A DNA stretch of 64,000 nt from G958295935 sp965224235 (GTDB lineage: Bacteria; Chloroflexota; Dehalococcoidia; Lucifugimonadales; Lucifugimonadaceae): contig CBDCYP010000002.1 in assembly GCA_965224235.1 (NCBI GenBank), positions 1-64,000 on the forward strand. The letters are read 5' to 3'. The notes below the pieces were generated by a model that worked only from the letters and a program-made list of their open reading frames with translations, did no database searches and was not told the origin of the DNA. Positions 7,875 through 16,622 of the stretch are shown one piece after another. Every line of letters starts with the position of its first letter. Position 1 is the first letter of the stretch. The position numbers were made by a program, and so were the translations under genes.

Positions 7875-8375
7875 TCACGACACCGCTAACCTGTCGCCGA
7901 TGATCCGAACGTTCGTGGAGTGAGTGCAGTCGACCGCTCGGCCGACGCCGATGTTCCAGTGACGTGCGGACCATGTGCAATTCCCTGTGGCGAGGGTCAT
8001 GCCTACCAGGGGGAGCCCCGTGATTTCACGGACGAGGTTGGCGTAGCTGGCCTCGCACTCACGGTCCGGCCCGCTCATTGGCTGCCATCGACTGGCTCCA
8101 GGGTGGCTGTGTAGTAGAACCAGGCCGCATTGATCTTCCTGGGCTACTTCCGCCGCCCGCAGGATGTAGTCGGCTGTAACGGTTGCATTCCCGTGGACGA
8201 GCCGGTCCCCACACCCAGGCGGGACGACCGCCCGGACTAAGGCGCTGGAGCGGGAGAGGCCCGAGGACGGACGGTAGGTGGCAAGACAGAGGTCCTCCTG
8301 GCCATCGTCGCGAACAAGGCGACGGACGAGTGTCTCCTCGGTCGTCGCGGTCATTGCTACTGACGTCTCAGGCAT
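7875..8375 (-). CDS. JAB/MPN-domain metallo-isopeptidase of Ubl operon
   Basis: 166 residues. The JAMM zinc motif is complete: LLHSHPG (His89, His91) followed by SGPD (Ser101, Asp104). Such enzymes process the tail of a ubiquitin-like protein or remove it from targets. Its ATG overlaps the E2 stop by 1 nt (TGATG), so it is translationally coupled. A processing role is attractive here because the Ubl at 8722-8982 has no C-terminal glycine. Confidence 0.85.
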   Translation of the reverse strand: MPETSVAMTATTEETLVRRLVRDDGQEDLCLATYRPSSGLSRSSALVRAVVPPGCGDRLVHGNATVTADYILRAAEVAQEDQCGLVLLHSHPGASRWQPMSGPDRECEASYANLVREITGLPLVGMTLATGNCTWSARHWNIGVGRAVDCTHSTNVRIIGDRLAVS

Positions 8376-8722
8376 CAGGCAACCGCCTTGCTAAGGACCG
8401 CACGTACATGGCTGACCCACGCGACGCAAGGGGGAGCGTCGCTCCACCCTGTTATCTGCCGGCTGTGCATCAGCCATCCAGACTTCGGAGAAGGTTGGCA
8501 GTTGGTTTGGGAGAACCTGAGAGTGTCAGGAAAATGAAGCCAGTGAGGTGGCACTTGGGGCCACGGCTGGAGTTCGCCAACACTGACACCTGTCTCGACT
8601 GACCTACCAACGTACGCGCCGTCGACAGCCACCACCCTGTAGATGACCAAGTCAGCCTCGAGTATCGCCTCGAAGCCGAGCCTGGCCATGTCTTGTATGA
8701 ACCTTTCGGCGCCCGCCTGCAT
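8375..8722 (-). CDS. Prokaryotic E2 family E-like conjugating protein
   Basis: 115 residues. It contains HFPDTLRF, PSPKSGWLMHSRQITGW and VAWVSHVRAVL, which I match to the Pfam family Prok-E2_E, usually encoded with Multi-ubiquitin, JAB and ThiF proteins. The only cysteines are Cys75 (QTNCQPS) and Cys99 (APPCVAW); either could be the acceptor if the protein works as a thioester E2, but which one I cannot say. The start overlaps the Ubl stop by 1 nt (TAATG). The assignment rests on motif memory plus context. Confidence 0.72.
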   Translation of the reverse strand: MQAGAERFIQDMARLGFEAILEADLVIYRVVAVDGAYVGRSVETGVSVGELQPWPQVPPHWLHFPDTLRFSQTNCQPSPKSGWLMHSRQITGWSDAPPCVAWVSHVRAVLSKAVA

Positions 8723-8982
8723 TAGGCGACCGGAGCGCTCTGGCGGATCGAAATGAAACGAGCGTCCTTGACGATATTGACGATCTCATCATCGACGAAG
8801 CGCTTCGTCTGGGGGCGCTCCTTACCCTCCAGCTCTCCCAGGTCAAAGATAGCTGGGTCCAGGCCGGCCAGGCGCAAGAGTTCCGAAGCGCGCTGGCTGA
8901 GGTCGTCGGTCGTGAAGGGCTGTCCGTCGATAGTGAACGGGATGCGGCGCCGGCTGGGTTCGAAGTTCGAAGGCTTGGTCAT
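8722..8982 (-). CDS. Ubiquitin-like protein, Multi-ubiquitin type
   Basis: 86 residues. FTIDGQPFTTDDLSQ, ASELLRLAGLDPAIFDLGEL, FVDDEIVNIVKDARFISI match the beta-grasp pattern of the Multi-ubiquitin family, here as a single domain. The C-terminus is IRQSAPVA with no glycine, so maturation or attachment must differ from classical ubiquitin. The start is set by AAAGGAG 7 nt upstream. An IS1380 copy sits 15 bp upstream of the ATG, leaving the ribosome site but removing the native promoter. Confidence 0.75.
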   Translation of the reverse strand: MTKPSNFEPSRRRIPFTIDGQPFTTDDLSQRASELLRLAGLDPAIFDLGELEGKERPQTKRFVDDEIVNIVKDARFISIRQSAPVA

Positions 8983-8997
8983 CGGTTGCTCCTTTAG

Positions 8998-10710
8998 CCC
9001 GAATCCACCGATGCGGAGCGGCCTTGGGGTTGGAACAAGGGGTGAGGGTCGTGGGACGCGACGGTCCGCGCTCGATTCCGATAAATGGGGCCGGTGGCGG
9101 CCTTTGGTTGTCGTTGGGGGCGCCGATGGCGGTCCTGGGCAGCGGCGCTGGGGCGGTGTCGGCGGGACAGCATGCAGGGGAAGACAATCGCGGACCGGGC
9201 CGGTGCGACTCTGTGGGTCGGTTGGGTAGTCTGGTGGACGTGTCAGGCGCCGTCGGTGCCGTCAGGCAGGCAATGGCAGGGCTCGCAATCGAGCCAGCGC
9301 GCGAGTGAACTGGGTTTCCCAAGGCCAGCCCTGTGGCAGATGCAAAGTGAGGCGGCGGGCCGAGCGGGTGAGCCGTCCGGCCAGGGAGAAGAAGCGCCGC
9401 CGGAGGGTCTTGGTGGTCACCACCCCCTCGTCCAGACCGATGCGCGCGGTCCAGCGGTCCAGGTTATGGGCCAGCACCTGGACGGCCAGCCATGCGCCGT
9501 TGGCGGGGAAGCGGCCCGAGGGGAGATGGTTGAGGCCGACGCCGTGCTTGAGGTCTCGGATAGCATTCTCAATCTCGGCGTGGCGGCGATGGTCGGCCTC
9601 CAGTTCCAGGGTTTCCCCGTCCCGGTCGGTGATGAAGCCGTGATAGCTGTAGCTGGCGAAGAGGGCCAGTTGGGAACCGGGCGTGGGCTTCACCCGCCGG
9701 ACGATGAGCCGCACTGGGGCGGCTTCGGGCTCACCCTGGAAGGGAGTGTAGGTGGTCTCGGCCACGTCGGCGCCGCCGTCCATCCAGTAGGGGACGGGCG
9801 TCCAGTCCTCCTCGGGAATCGCCTCAATCAACTCCCTGAGGCGGGCGTGTTGGCGGATGGTGATGGAGAAGCGGACATCCATCTTGCGGCAGACGACGAC
9901 CAGGGCGTGGGCATAGAAGCCGCTGTCGGCCCGCACCGTGAGTTGTCCTGTAGCCCCAGCATGGCGCACCCGGCCCACGGTCTCCCGCAGGAAGTGGGCG
10001 GCGCCCCGAACGGTGTTGGCGCGGCCCTCGCGCAGCCGAGACATCAGCACGTCGCCGGTGCCGGCGGCGATGGCCAGCAGCGGGTGATAGCCCCGCTGGC
10101 CAGTGTAACCATGGTGACGCGCCCCCTCCTTGGCCAGTCCGTAGGTCTCGCACATGGTGGAGTCCAAGTCGATGGTCAACGGCCCTTCGCCGGGTCCCGC
10201 ACCAGCGGCCCAGGCCCGGGACAGCAACTCCCGGCTCACCCGATCCAACTGGCGGACGTGGCCCCACCGGAAGCTGCGCAGGAAAGTTCCCAGGGTGGAT
10301 GGCGCCTTGACTACGCAGCCGATGGCGCCAGCTGTCCCGCCGGTACGCAACACGTCGGCGTCGTCAATGAAGTCGCCCCCAGCCAGCGCCGAGGCCACCA
10401 GGGTCAGCATCTTGTCTCCTGGGTTCGCTCGCCCCGGCGCGTCTCCCAGGTCGACGTGGCTGTCGACGACTTCACGCAGGCCCAGGTGCTGGGCTAGGGT
10501 CACCGGGAGGAGCAGCCCAGCATTGGCCACCAGGCGGTGGTCGTCGAAGGCGATACGGATGCGGTCGGGATGGTTGCGTGCTAGCATCTATCGGGTGCTC
10601 CTTGTTCTGGGGTCGGCTTTGCTGTTTCAAAACCATTATCCCAGATTCACAGGAGCACCCTCTTGCCGCTTCAGGACACTGACCCGACGCCCTCCTTCGG
10701 TGGATTCGGG
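8998..10710 (-). mobile_element. Complete IS1380-family element, copy 1
   Basis: The ends CCCGAATCCACCGA (from 8998) and its inverse TCGGTGGATTCGGG (ending 10710) form terminal inverted repeats. A 5-bp TTTAG duplication flanks them (8993-8997 and 10711-10715). Length is 1,713 bp with one intact transposase. A related copy of 1,711 bp is at 35619-37329. Confidence 0.92.
9262..10587 (-). CDS. IS1380-family transposase (DDE), copy 1
   Basis: 441 residues. It begins with NHPDRIRIAFDDHRLVANAG, carries LTIDLDSTMCETYG (first catalytic Asp region), VRADSGFYAHALV (second) and a C-terminal Glu helix with HAEIENAIRDLKHGVG. It is intact and about 90% identical to the copy at 35886-37208, with differences spread along the protein, so the two copies are not from one very recent event. 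Its minus orientation means it reads toward the Ubl operon. Confidence 0.93.
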   Translation of the reverse strand: MLARNHPDRIRIAFDDHRLVANAGLLLPVTLAQHLGLREVVDSHVDLGDAPGRANPGDKMLTLVASALAGGDFIDDADVLRTGGTAGAIGCVVKAPSTLGTFLRSFRWGHVRQLDRVSRELLSRAWAAGAGPGEGPLTIDLDSTMCETYGLAKEGARHHGYTGQRGYHPLLAIAAGTGDVLMSRLREGRANTVRGAAHFLRETVGRVRHAGATGQLTVRADSGFYAHALVVVCRKMDVRFSITIRQHARLRELIEAIPEEDWTPVPYWMDGGADVAETTYTPFQGEPEAAPVRLIVRRVKPTPGSQLALFASYSYHGFITDRDGETLELEADHRRHAEIENAIRDLKHGVGLNHLPSGRFPANGAWLAVQVLAHNLDRWTARIGLDEGVVTTKTLRRRFFSLAGRLTRSARRLTLHLPQGWPWETQFTRALARLRALPLPA

Positions 10711-10715
10711 TTTAG

Positions 10716-12055
10716 CAGGCTGCGGAAGAATAGGTTCTGGCAGTTCGAAGTAGCTGGTTGAGTGAACAGTGACGGCGTTTTCATGACACGGAGGGTGGGT
10801 TTGGAGCCCCTATGGACGGCTTAGGAGGTGATTCGCAGGGCTCGCAGGCCCGTCAGATCATTTTGGACGCACTGCGACCCGGGCAGATCACACCGACTGA
10901 ATGGCCCGAGTCTGCCGGGGCCACAACAGCTTCGCCATCCGCACGAGGTTGTAGGCTGTAGCTACGAAGTACCCCGCCAGCCCAGTCCGATCAACACCAC
11001 GATACCGAGTGCGACGGAACCCGCCCACCGTCTTCATCCACCCGAAGACTTCCTCCACTCGCTTGCGAATCTTCTGGCTCACCCCATAGCCTGGATGCCG
11101 TGTCGTTCGACCATCTATCGCAGAGTGAACTCGCTGTGCCACGTGCGGCGTCACTCCACGATCACGCGTATCCTTCACACACTGCCGCGTGTCGTAGCCC
11201 TTGTCACCTCCCAGCGTCCTGGGACGGAAGCCACGCTCCCACGCATCGTCCAGCAGTATGGGTACAGCGTCACGCTCCGCCGTGCCTGTCGCGCTACTGA
11301 CCACAAAGTCCATCAGCAGCCCGTTGCGGTTCTCCATCAGCGCGTGCCCCATGAACGCCAGCTTGGCCTCCTTCCCTTTGCCTTTGCGCATCAACCGCGC
11401 CTCAGAGTCCGTCCTGCTCTCGTGAGTCTCGTTCCGCAGCCGCTCTCCATGAAAGTCCACCGATGGGTTGCCGGGATCGTCGTCGGACCGATGATCTTCC
11501 TCTTCTCGCCGCCTGAAGCTCTTGATGCTCGCAGCAGCCTCTATCAGCGTCCCATCCACACTGAAGTGCTCATCCGACAGCAGTCCCTTCCGGTCTGCCT
11601 CCACCACCACCTCGTCGAACAAAGCCTGGCCTATCCTGTGCTCCAGCAGACGACGCCGGTTCTTCGTGAACACCGTCGGGTCGAAGCTGCGCTCCATCAG
11701 GTCCATGTCCAGGAACCAGCGGAACAGGAGGTTGTATTCGAGCTCCTCGCAGAATGCTCTCTCGCTGCGCACAGAGTAGAGGGAGATCAGCAACGATGCC
11801 TTCAGCAGCCGCTCAGGCGGCACCGACGCTCGGCCCACCTTCGAGTACATCCGGTCGAACTCCGGCGAAAGGCGCTCCAAGGCCTCGTCCGCCACCGCTT
11901 TGATGGTCCGAAGAGGATGGTCCCTTGGAACTCGCTCCTCCAGGTCCACGAACGCCAACATCGTTGCCTGAGGGTCCTGTCTTCCTCTCATGGGACGACC
12001 ACCTCCATTCCAGTGTGACGTATCCTATCTCACAAAATCATTTTTCCGCAGCCTG
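10716..12055 (-). mobile_element. Complete IS5-family element nested at the IS1380 edge
   Basis: The termini CAGGCTGCGGAAGAAT (from 10716) and, on the other strand, CAGGCTGCGGAAAAAT (from 12055) are inverted repeats. They are flanked by TTAG (10712-10715 and 12056-12059), matching the YTAR target of the IS5 subgroup. The left TTAG lies within the right TTTAG of the IS1380 element, so the two are exactly adjacent. Confidence 0.9.
10888..11991 (-). CDS. IS5-family transposase
   Basis: 367 residues. An N-terminal DUF772-like domain (VPRDHPLRTIKAVADEAL, then FDRMYSKVGRASVPPERLL) precedes the DDE core: FSVDGTLIEA (first Asp), LGGDKGYDTRQC (second Asp), and a Glu helix near RKRVEEVFGWMKTVGG. It appears full length. 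It has no close relative elsewhere in the window, and its termini differ from those of the MITE at 882-1023. Confidence 0.9.
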   Translation of the reverse strand: MRGRQDPQATMLAFVDLEERVPRDHPLRTIKAVADEALERLSPEFDRMYSKVGRASVPPERLLKASLLISLYSVRSERAFCEELEYNLLFRWFLDMDLMERSFDPTVFTKNRRRLLEHRIGQALFDEVVVEADRKGLLSDEHFSVDGTLIEAAASIKSFRRREEEDHRSDDDPGNPSVDFHGERLRNETHESRTDSEARLMRKGKGKEAKLAFMGHALMENRNGLLMDFVVSSATGTAERDAVPILLDDAWERGFRPRTLGGDKGYDTRQCVKDTRDRGVTPHVAQRVHSAIDGRTTRHPGYGVSQKIRKRVEEVFGWMKTVGGFRRTRYRGVDRTGLAGYFVATAYNLVRMAKLLWPRQTRAIQSV

Positions 12056-12059
12056 TTAG

Positions 12060-12153
12060 AGGTGGGATACTCCATTTGTCGTGATTGCCCGCTCCGGTGA
12101 AACCCCGAGCACTGATTTTCACTTCCGATTCCATTTGCGACAATGAAGATGAC
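12060..12153 (+). promoter_or_regulatory. Ancestral divergent promoter region between the two operons
   Basis: After removing the IS elements, this 94 bp plus 8983-8997 is the whole space between the Ubl operon (minus) and the sigma-like gene (plus). It holds TCCATTTGTCGTGATTG (about 12071-12087) and TCCATTTGCGACAATGA (about 12130-12146), a spaced near-repeat that could be an operator. I see no clear -10/-35 pair. Confidence 0.4.
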
Positions 12154-12886
12154 ATGCTGTTGAACTCACAAGCCTTCGACCCTGAGCACCCGCTCCAGGC
12201 GAACAGGGAGCGCCTCGATCGAATCCTTGACGTCATGTACGCCAAGATTCAAAGAACTCTGTTCCCGTGGAGGAACCCTCGACCGTCGCCCAAGGGTAGA
12301 GGCGGAACCGTCCACCGGGGATTCAGAGTGGGTTCTGTATGGGACTGGGGTCAGTGCGGAGGACGTGCTCTCGGAGGCTCTGATTGAGCTCCTTCAGTAT
12401 CCACCCAAAAGTCTCAAGGGCACATGGGAGGGACTGGCAGTCAGGATCGCCAGGAACAAGGCAGTCGGCGCATTGAGGGTCTTCGGGAAGGGCTTGCGCG
12501 GGACTGACCATCGGGGCCAACTGAACCTTGTTTCGGGCGACGTCGAAAGGGAAGGGCCGGACGGTGAGACGGAGCCATCGATCTTCGACGAAACACCTAG
12601 CGAATGGGGCGACCCGGAGGCCGAGTACCTCGGGCACCTTGAGCTAGAGGCCACTCTCAAATTGCGCGACCTCGCCCGAGAGCTTCTTGACGACCGGCAA
12701 CAACGGATATTCTTTGCGATTCACTTTGATGACCACACCCGGAGAGAGGTCGGCGAACAGCTTGGCTTGACCAGCCAGCGGATCGGCCAAATTTACAAGG
12801 CCTCTCTCCTTACTCTCGTAGGCCATCCTGACTATCCCTTCAAGCCACCCATAACAGTTGGACAATTGACAGAATGGAGAAGCTGA
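12154..12886 (+). CDS. ECF-like sigma factor, one-base frameshift
   Basis: If one C is removed from CCC at 12264-12266 the gene reads through as 243 residues. Region 2 is visible as ERLDRILDVMYAKIQRTL and, in the second frame, AEDVLSEALIELLQ and RIARNKAVGALR. Region 4 is LLDDRQQRIFF, then RREVGEQLGLTSQRIGQIY, a helix-turn-helix. The ATG at 12154 is the likely start. It is the first gene of the plus-strand operon, overlapping the next by one base pair's worth of TGATG, so it may direct that operon's transcription. As sequenced it is broken; a sequencing error is possible because three other genes here have the same type of lesion. Confidence 0.6.
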
Positions 12887-13788
12887 TGAATAGCGAGCGT
12901 GACGATTTCAGCAGGTTTATAGACCTCTACCTAGACTATCTGGAGAACGCCCGCGACGAGCCGCCTGCGCTCGAAGACCTGTCAGAAGAACAGCGCCTAG
13001 CGGCTGAGTCCTTCATCAGATCGATCAGTGCAGCACGGGGGGTGGACCCCTATGCGTCCAGGCCGCCTATCGAGCAACTGCTCGCGTGGCGTTCTTATAA
13101 CGCCGGTCAATCTGGTGAACTCGGCGAGGTGATCCAGGACCACCTGCGCTTCACGGTTGATCACAGAGCCGTGGTCACAGCCGACCCTGCTTCGGATGCC
13201 TTGGGATTGGCGTCGATCTGGGTGATCCAGGCCCGGGGTATGCGTATCCGTGTCGTACCGGAAACGACCTCAGAGAATCTAGAGGACGCCCTCACTAGGA
13301 GGGCCGAGGATATTGCCAAGGTGTTCGGCGCCTTCCCTGAGACTCACGCGGTGCTCTACACCACCACAGGGCGAAGCCCCCTCGCTGTGATGGTGGACCG
13401 AGGCGACGTACGAGGAGCCATTGAAACGCCATCGGGGGAGATGCGGGCGCCTCGCCTGCGTCGTTCAGTGGCTGACTCCGGAACGGCATGCGAAGTCTGG
13501 CTCCGGGGCTTGATTCCCGAGTTCCAGCCCCTGGGCGCTGACCTCATCGAATCCCCGGCCGCTCCTGATGCGGCCCTGGATCCTCACCTCCTAGCGAGAA
13601 AGGTGGTAGGCGAAGTGTCCACTGCCGGGGCCCGAGCTAGGATACAGGCCAAACAGGAAACTTGGAGAGACTTCGGTGACCTGGAGGCGGAACGACTGGT
13701 TGACCTTGTCCAAGAGGCTCAACTTGGACAACTGTCCGAGGAAGACTACAAGTCCCGCATAGACGAACTCGTGGTGATGGCAGCATGA
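12886..13788 (+). CDS. Unknown protein between sigma factor and Rad50-like ATPase
   Basis: 300 residues from the ATG at 12886, preceded by GGAGAAG and overlapping the sigma stop (TGATG); an in-frame ATG at 12874 is the alternative. I recognise no domain. The N-terminus is acidic and helical (FSRFIDLYLDYLENARDEPP). The middle has alternating strands (RGMRIRVVPETTSENLEDAL, then FPETHAVLYTTTGRSPLAVM) and the C-terminus is again helical (LVDLVQEAQLGQLSEEDYKS). The stop overlaps the ATPase start as ATGA, so it is probably a partner of that ATPase, similar in position to the middle component of SMC-type multi-gene defence systems. Confidence 0.6.
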   Translation: MNSERDDFSRFIDLYLDYLENARDEPPALEDLSEEQRLAAESFIRSISAARGVDPYASRPPIEQLLAWRSYNAGQSGELGEVIQDHLRFTVDHRAVVTADPASDALGLASIWVIQARGMRIRVVPETTSENLEDALTRRAEDIAKVFGAFPETHAVLYTTTGRSPLAVMVDRGDVRGAIETPSGEMRAPRLRRSVADSGTACEVWLRGLIPEFQPLGADLIESPAAPDAALDPHLLARKVVGEVSTAGARARIQAKQETWRDFGDLEAERLVDLVQEAQLGQLSEEDYKSRIDELVVMAA

Positions 13789-15590
13789 TTCATCGACTCC
13801 GACTCTGCAACTGGCGATCTTTCGAGGAACTCGACCTTCGGCTCGACCCCGGCACGACCTTCGTCGTCGCCCCCAATGGGGTGGGGAAGACGTCCCTAGT
13901 GTACGGTCTCGCCTGGGGTGTGTTCGGTCAGCACAGTAGCGTGAACCCCGCGGACTGCATACGAGCCGGTGCGGGAAGCGCGGAAGTCAAGGTCGACTTC
14001 GACCTTCCTGACGGACGGCGCCTTAGTATCAGCCGGACCGCAAAGCGGCGGGGTGCACCTACGGCAAGGTACGAAGTGCATGGCGCACAACTAACCGAAA
14101 ACGCGGCATTGAGCCTGATGGAACAGGCCTTTGGAATAGAACTCCCTGTAGCTGGTCGTCTGTCGATGATGCTGGGTGGAGGCCATCTTGCAGCCAGGGA
14201 CCATCTCGATATCGAGGGTCACCTCCATCATGCTTTCGGCATTGCACACCTTCTCAACGCGGTCGAGACTGCACAATCGGTGGCCAAGGAAGCCGCGAAG
14301 GACCGGGCGGCGTTCCGGTCAACGACCAAACAACAGATGGAGAATCGCACCGCGCTGGAGAGTGAGATCGCCGAATTGGAAGTGGAGACCACACATCTCC
14401 GGCAACGAGGTGCCGAACTTGAGCAAGTGCGCGACGCTGCTGCCGCTCAGCGATCATTGGTCGAACGCCACCTCGCGCTTGCGGCTCAAATGGAACAGTA
14501 TGCACAGCAGCGATCCGATCTAGTGGCAGCAATTGAGGACCTGCTTGGACGACCGGTCGCCCCTGACAGCAGGGAATCGGTCAGCTTCGAATTGCGTACG
14601 GAATTGCAAGACACGGAACGTGCAATTGCCGAAATGACTGATGGTGCCGTCACGGCACGTTCTGTCATCTCCGCCGCCGAACAGGCAGTCAGGTTGCTCG
14701 ATAGAGACGACGCCGTCTGCCCGACCTGCATGCAGCCACTTCCTTCGCATCAACGCGCCTCGGCGATATCCGCCCATACGACCCAGTGGGAGGACGCCCA
14801 GGAGAAGGTGCGACTCCTTGACGAGGGTCGTGGGGCGAGGCAGATGCACGCACAGGCGTCGTCTCGGCTGCTCTCCCGACTTGAGGCACTACAGCGACCC
14901 ATCGTCGACACCGAAGTCGACAGTATCCCTACCAGAGCCGCTGCGGACGCCTCGTACCAGCAGGCAAGCGCTGCTCTTGACGAACACAATCAAAGACTTG
15001 GCGGAGTACAGGTTCGACTCGAGTCACTAAGGGCACAGATCGCCTCAGATGACCAGATCCGGCAGGAGGACGGGAATCTCCGGCTGGCGTATCGACGTGA
15101 AGCCGCTGCACTTGCCGGGGCAAATGTCTTGCGTGAGGCAGCGGAGCATGTCATTCAATCTCGCATCGAACCGCTGGCAAGAGAGGTGCGAGGACGCTGG
15201 AAGCACCTGTTCACCAATAACGGCCTGACCTTCAGGCCGGACGGGTCGATTACTCGACTTCGTGGCGATGTGGAACTGGGATGGGACACCCTTAGCGGTG
15301 GGGAACGGACATGGGCCAGAATCGTAACCCACCTGATCGTCATGGCCACTACGACCTCTCTTCCCTTCGCGTGGTTCGACGAACCCCTTGAACATCTCGA
15401 CCCGCAACTGCGTCACGCCGTGGCAGCGACCTTGGCAACAGCTACCCGTGGAGGCTCTCCCCGGCAACTCTTGGTGACCACCTACGAACACGGCATTGCA
15501 CAACAGCTGGCCGACGACACGGATGGTGCGGCGATCATCGCTATACGGGAGTCTGGTGCCTCACTTAGTCCCCACGAGCGGCTGCCGTGA
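13785..15590 (+). CDS. SbcC/Rad50-like ABC ATPase with zinc hook
   Basis: 601 residues. Walker A APNGVGKTSLV lies near residue 30. A first coiled coil follows, then CPTCMQPLP (Cys312, Cys315), the zinc-hook CxxC, a second coiled coil, the ABC signature LSGGERTW near 503 and Walker B FAWFDEPLEHLDP near 528. It is about half the size of housekeeping SbcC, so the coiled coils are short, as in SMC-like ATPases of defence systems (for example Lamassu LmuB or the ABC-three-component class). It is coupled by overlaps to both neighbours, the patatin start overlapping its stop (TGATG). It probably senses or tethers DNA; this is inferred. Confidence 0.8.
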   Translation: MIHRLRLCNWRSFEELDLRLDPGTTFVVAPNGVGKTSLVYGLAWGVFGQHSSVNPADCIRAGAGSAEVKVDFDLPDGRRLSISRTAKRRGAPTARYEVHGAQLTENAALSLMEQAFGIELPVAGRLSMMLGGGHLAARDHLDIEGHLHHAFGIAHLLNAVETAQSVAKEAAKDRAAFRSTTKQQMENRTALESEIAELEVETTHLRQRGAELEQVRDAAAAQRSLVERHLALAAQMEQYAQQRSDLVAAIEDLLGRPVAPDSRESVSFELRTELQDTERAIAEMTDGAVTARSVISAAEQAVRLLDRDDAVCPTCMQPLPSHQRASAISAHTTQWEDAQEKVRLLDEGRGARQMHAQASSRLLSRLEALQRPIVDTEVDSIPTRAAADASYQQASAALDEHNQRLGGVQVRLESLRAQIASDDQIRQEDGNLRLAYRREAAALAGANVLREAAEHVIQSRIEPLAREVRGRWKHLFTNNGLTFRPDGSITRLRGDVELGWDTLSGGERTWARIVTHLIVMATTTSLPFAWFDEPLEHLDPQLRHAVAATLATATRGGSPRQLLVTTYEHGIAQQLADDTDGAAIIAIRESGASLSPHERLP

Positions 15591-16540
15591 TGTGGACACC
15601 CGAGCGTGGACAGGTACTGAATCCTATGGACCAAAACGACGAATTCTACATCTTGGCCCTGGACGGAGGAGGCACGAGGGGAGTCTACTCAGCTCAGGTC
15701 CTTGCTTGTATCGAACAGGAGACCGGCGTGCCTGTAAAGGAGCACTTCGATTTGATAGCTGGCACGAGCACCGGTTCGATCATCGCGGGAGCCGCCGCTA
15801 CGGGAATACCCATGTCGAAGGTAGTCGAGCTATTTGAGAAGGAATCCCCAGGTATCTTCAAGAAGAGACGGTTGGGCTCGTTCCATATTCGGAGCAAATA
15901 CTCAAGGGTGTCTCTTGAGCATGTGGTCCGAAGCTACGTTCCCGACCTAACCCTCGGGGAGATCGCTACGCCTCTGATGATTACGAGTTCCGACATATCA
16001 ACCGGCGGTGTTCATGTCTTCAAGTCTCGATACCTGAAGGACCTCGGACAACCCTATGTCAGAGACGCAGATGTCGCCTTGTCCGATGCCATCCTGGCGT
16101 CGTGCGCCGCTCCCACCTACTTTGACCCGGTGGCGGTCGGTGACTTCCATCTGGCAGACGGTGGCCTGTGGGCCAACAATCCGTCGATCATAGCGCTGAC
16201 GGAGGCCGTTGCTAAGTTCGGGCGGTCGGTTGAACAGCTGCGCATCCTGTCCATCGGCACCGGCCACTCCGTCAATGTCTATGCCGAGAACAGACTATGG
16301 GGCCTCTTCACCGGCTGGGGTCGCGAGAAGTTGGTCTCGTATGTCCTCAGGCTGCAGTCCGACGCTTCGGCGAATATGGCCAAGCTGTTGCTGACGGACC
16401 GGTTCCTGCGGATGGACCCTGAGATCAAGGCCTGGGGTCTGGATGATATCGAGCATCTGGCCAATCTCAAGGCTATGGCCACCAGGGCCTTTGCCCTCCG
16501 CAGCGACGAGATTGCGAAGAACCTGAGGGAACCAGAGTAA
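15590..16540 (+). CDS. capV: Patatin-like phospholipase, CBASS effector (CapV-type)
   Basis: 316 residues from ATG 15590. The oxyanion loop DGGGTRG (25-31), nucleophile elbow GTSTG with Ser60, and catalytic Asp190 in LADGGLWANNPS give a complete Ser-Asp dyad. In type II CBASS loci, patatin effectors are switched on by the cyclic nucleotide and degrade the inner membrane to kill infected cells. The start overlaps the upstream ATPase stop; an alternative ATG lies at 15626, just before the conserved domain. The neighbouring CD-NTase and Cap2 make the CBASS assignment strong. The symbol is given by role and position. Confidence 0.85.
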   Translation: MWTPERGQVLNPMDQNDEFYILALDGGGTRGVYSAQVLACIEQETGVPVKEHFDLIAGTSTGSIIAGAAATGIPMSKVVELFEKESPGIFKKRRLGSFHIRSKYSRVSLEHVVRSYVPDLTLGEIATPLMITSSDISTGGVHVFKSRYLKDLGQPYVRDADVALSDAILASCAAPTYFDPVAVGDFHLADGGLWANNPSIIALTEAVAKFGRSVEQLRILSIGTGHSVNVYAENRLWGLFTGWGREKLVSYVLRLQSDASANMAKLLLTDRFLRMDPEIKAWGLDDIEHLANLKAMATRAFALRSDEIAKNLREPE

Positions 16541-16622
16541 CGAGACACCGACAAGCCCAACGATTCCGTGATGGGCCGGGCCCGGCGCTGACTACGAAAT
16601 AGCACAACTGGAGGAGTTGAAG

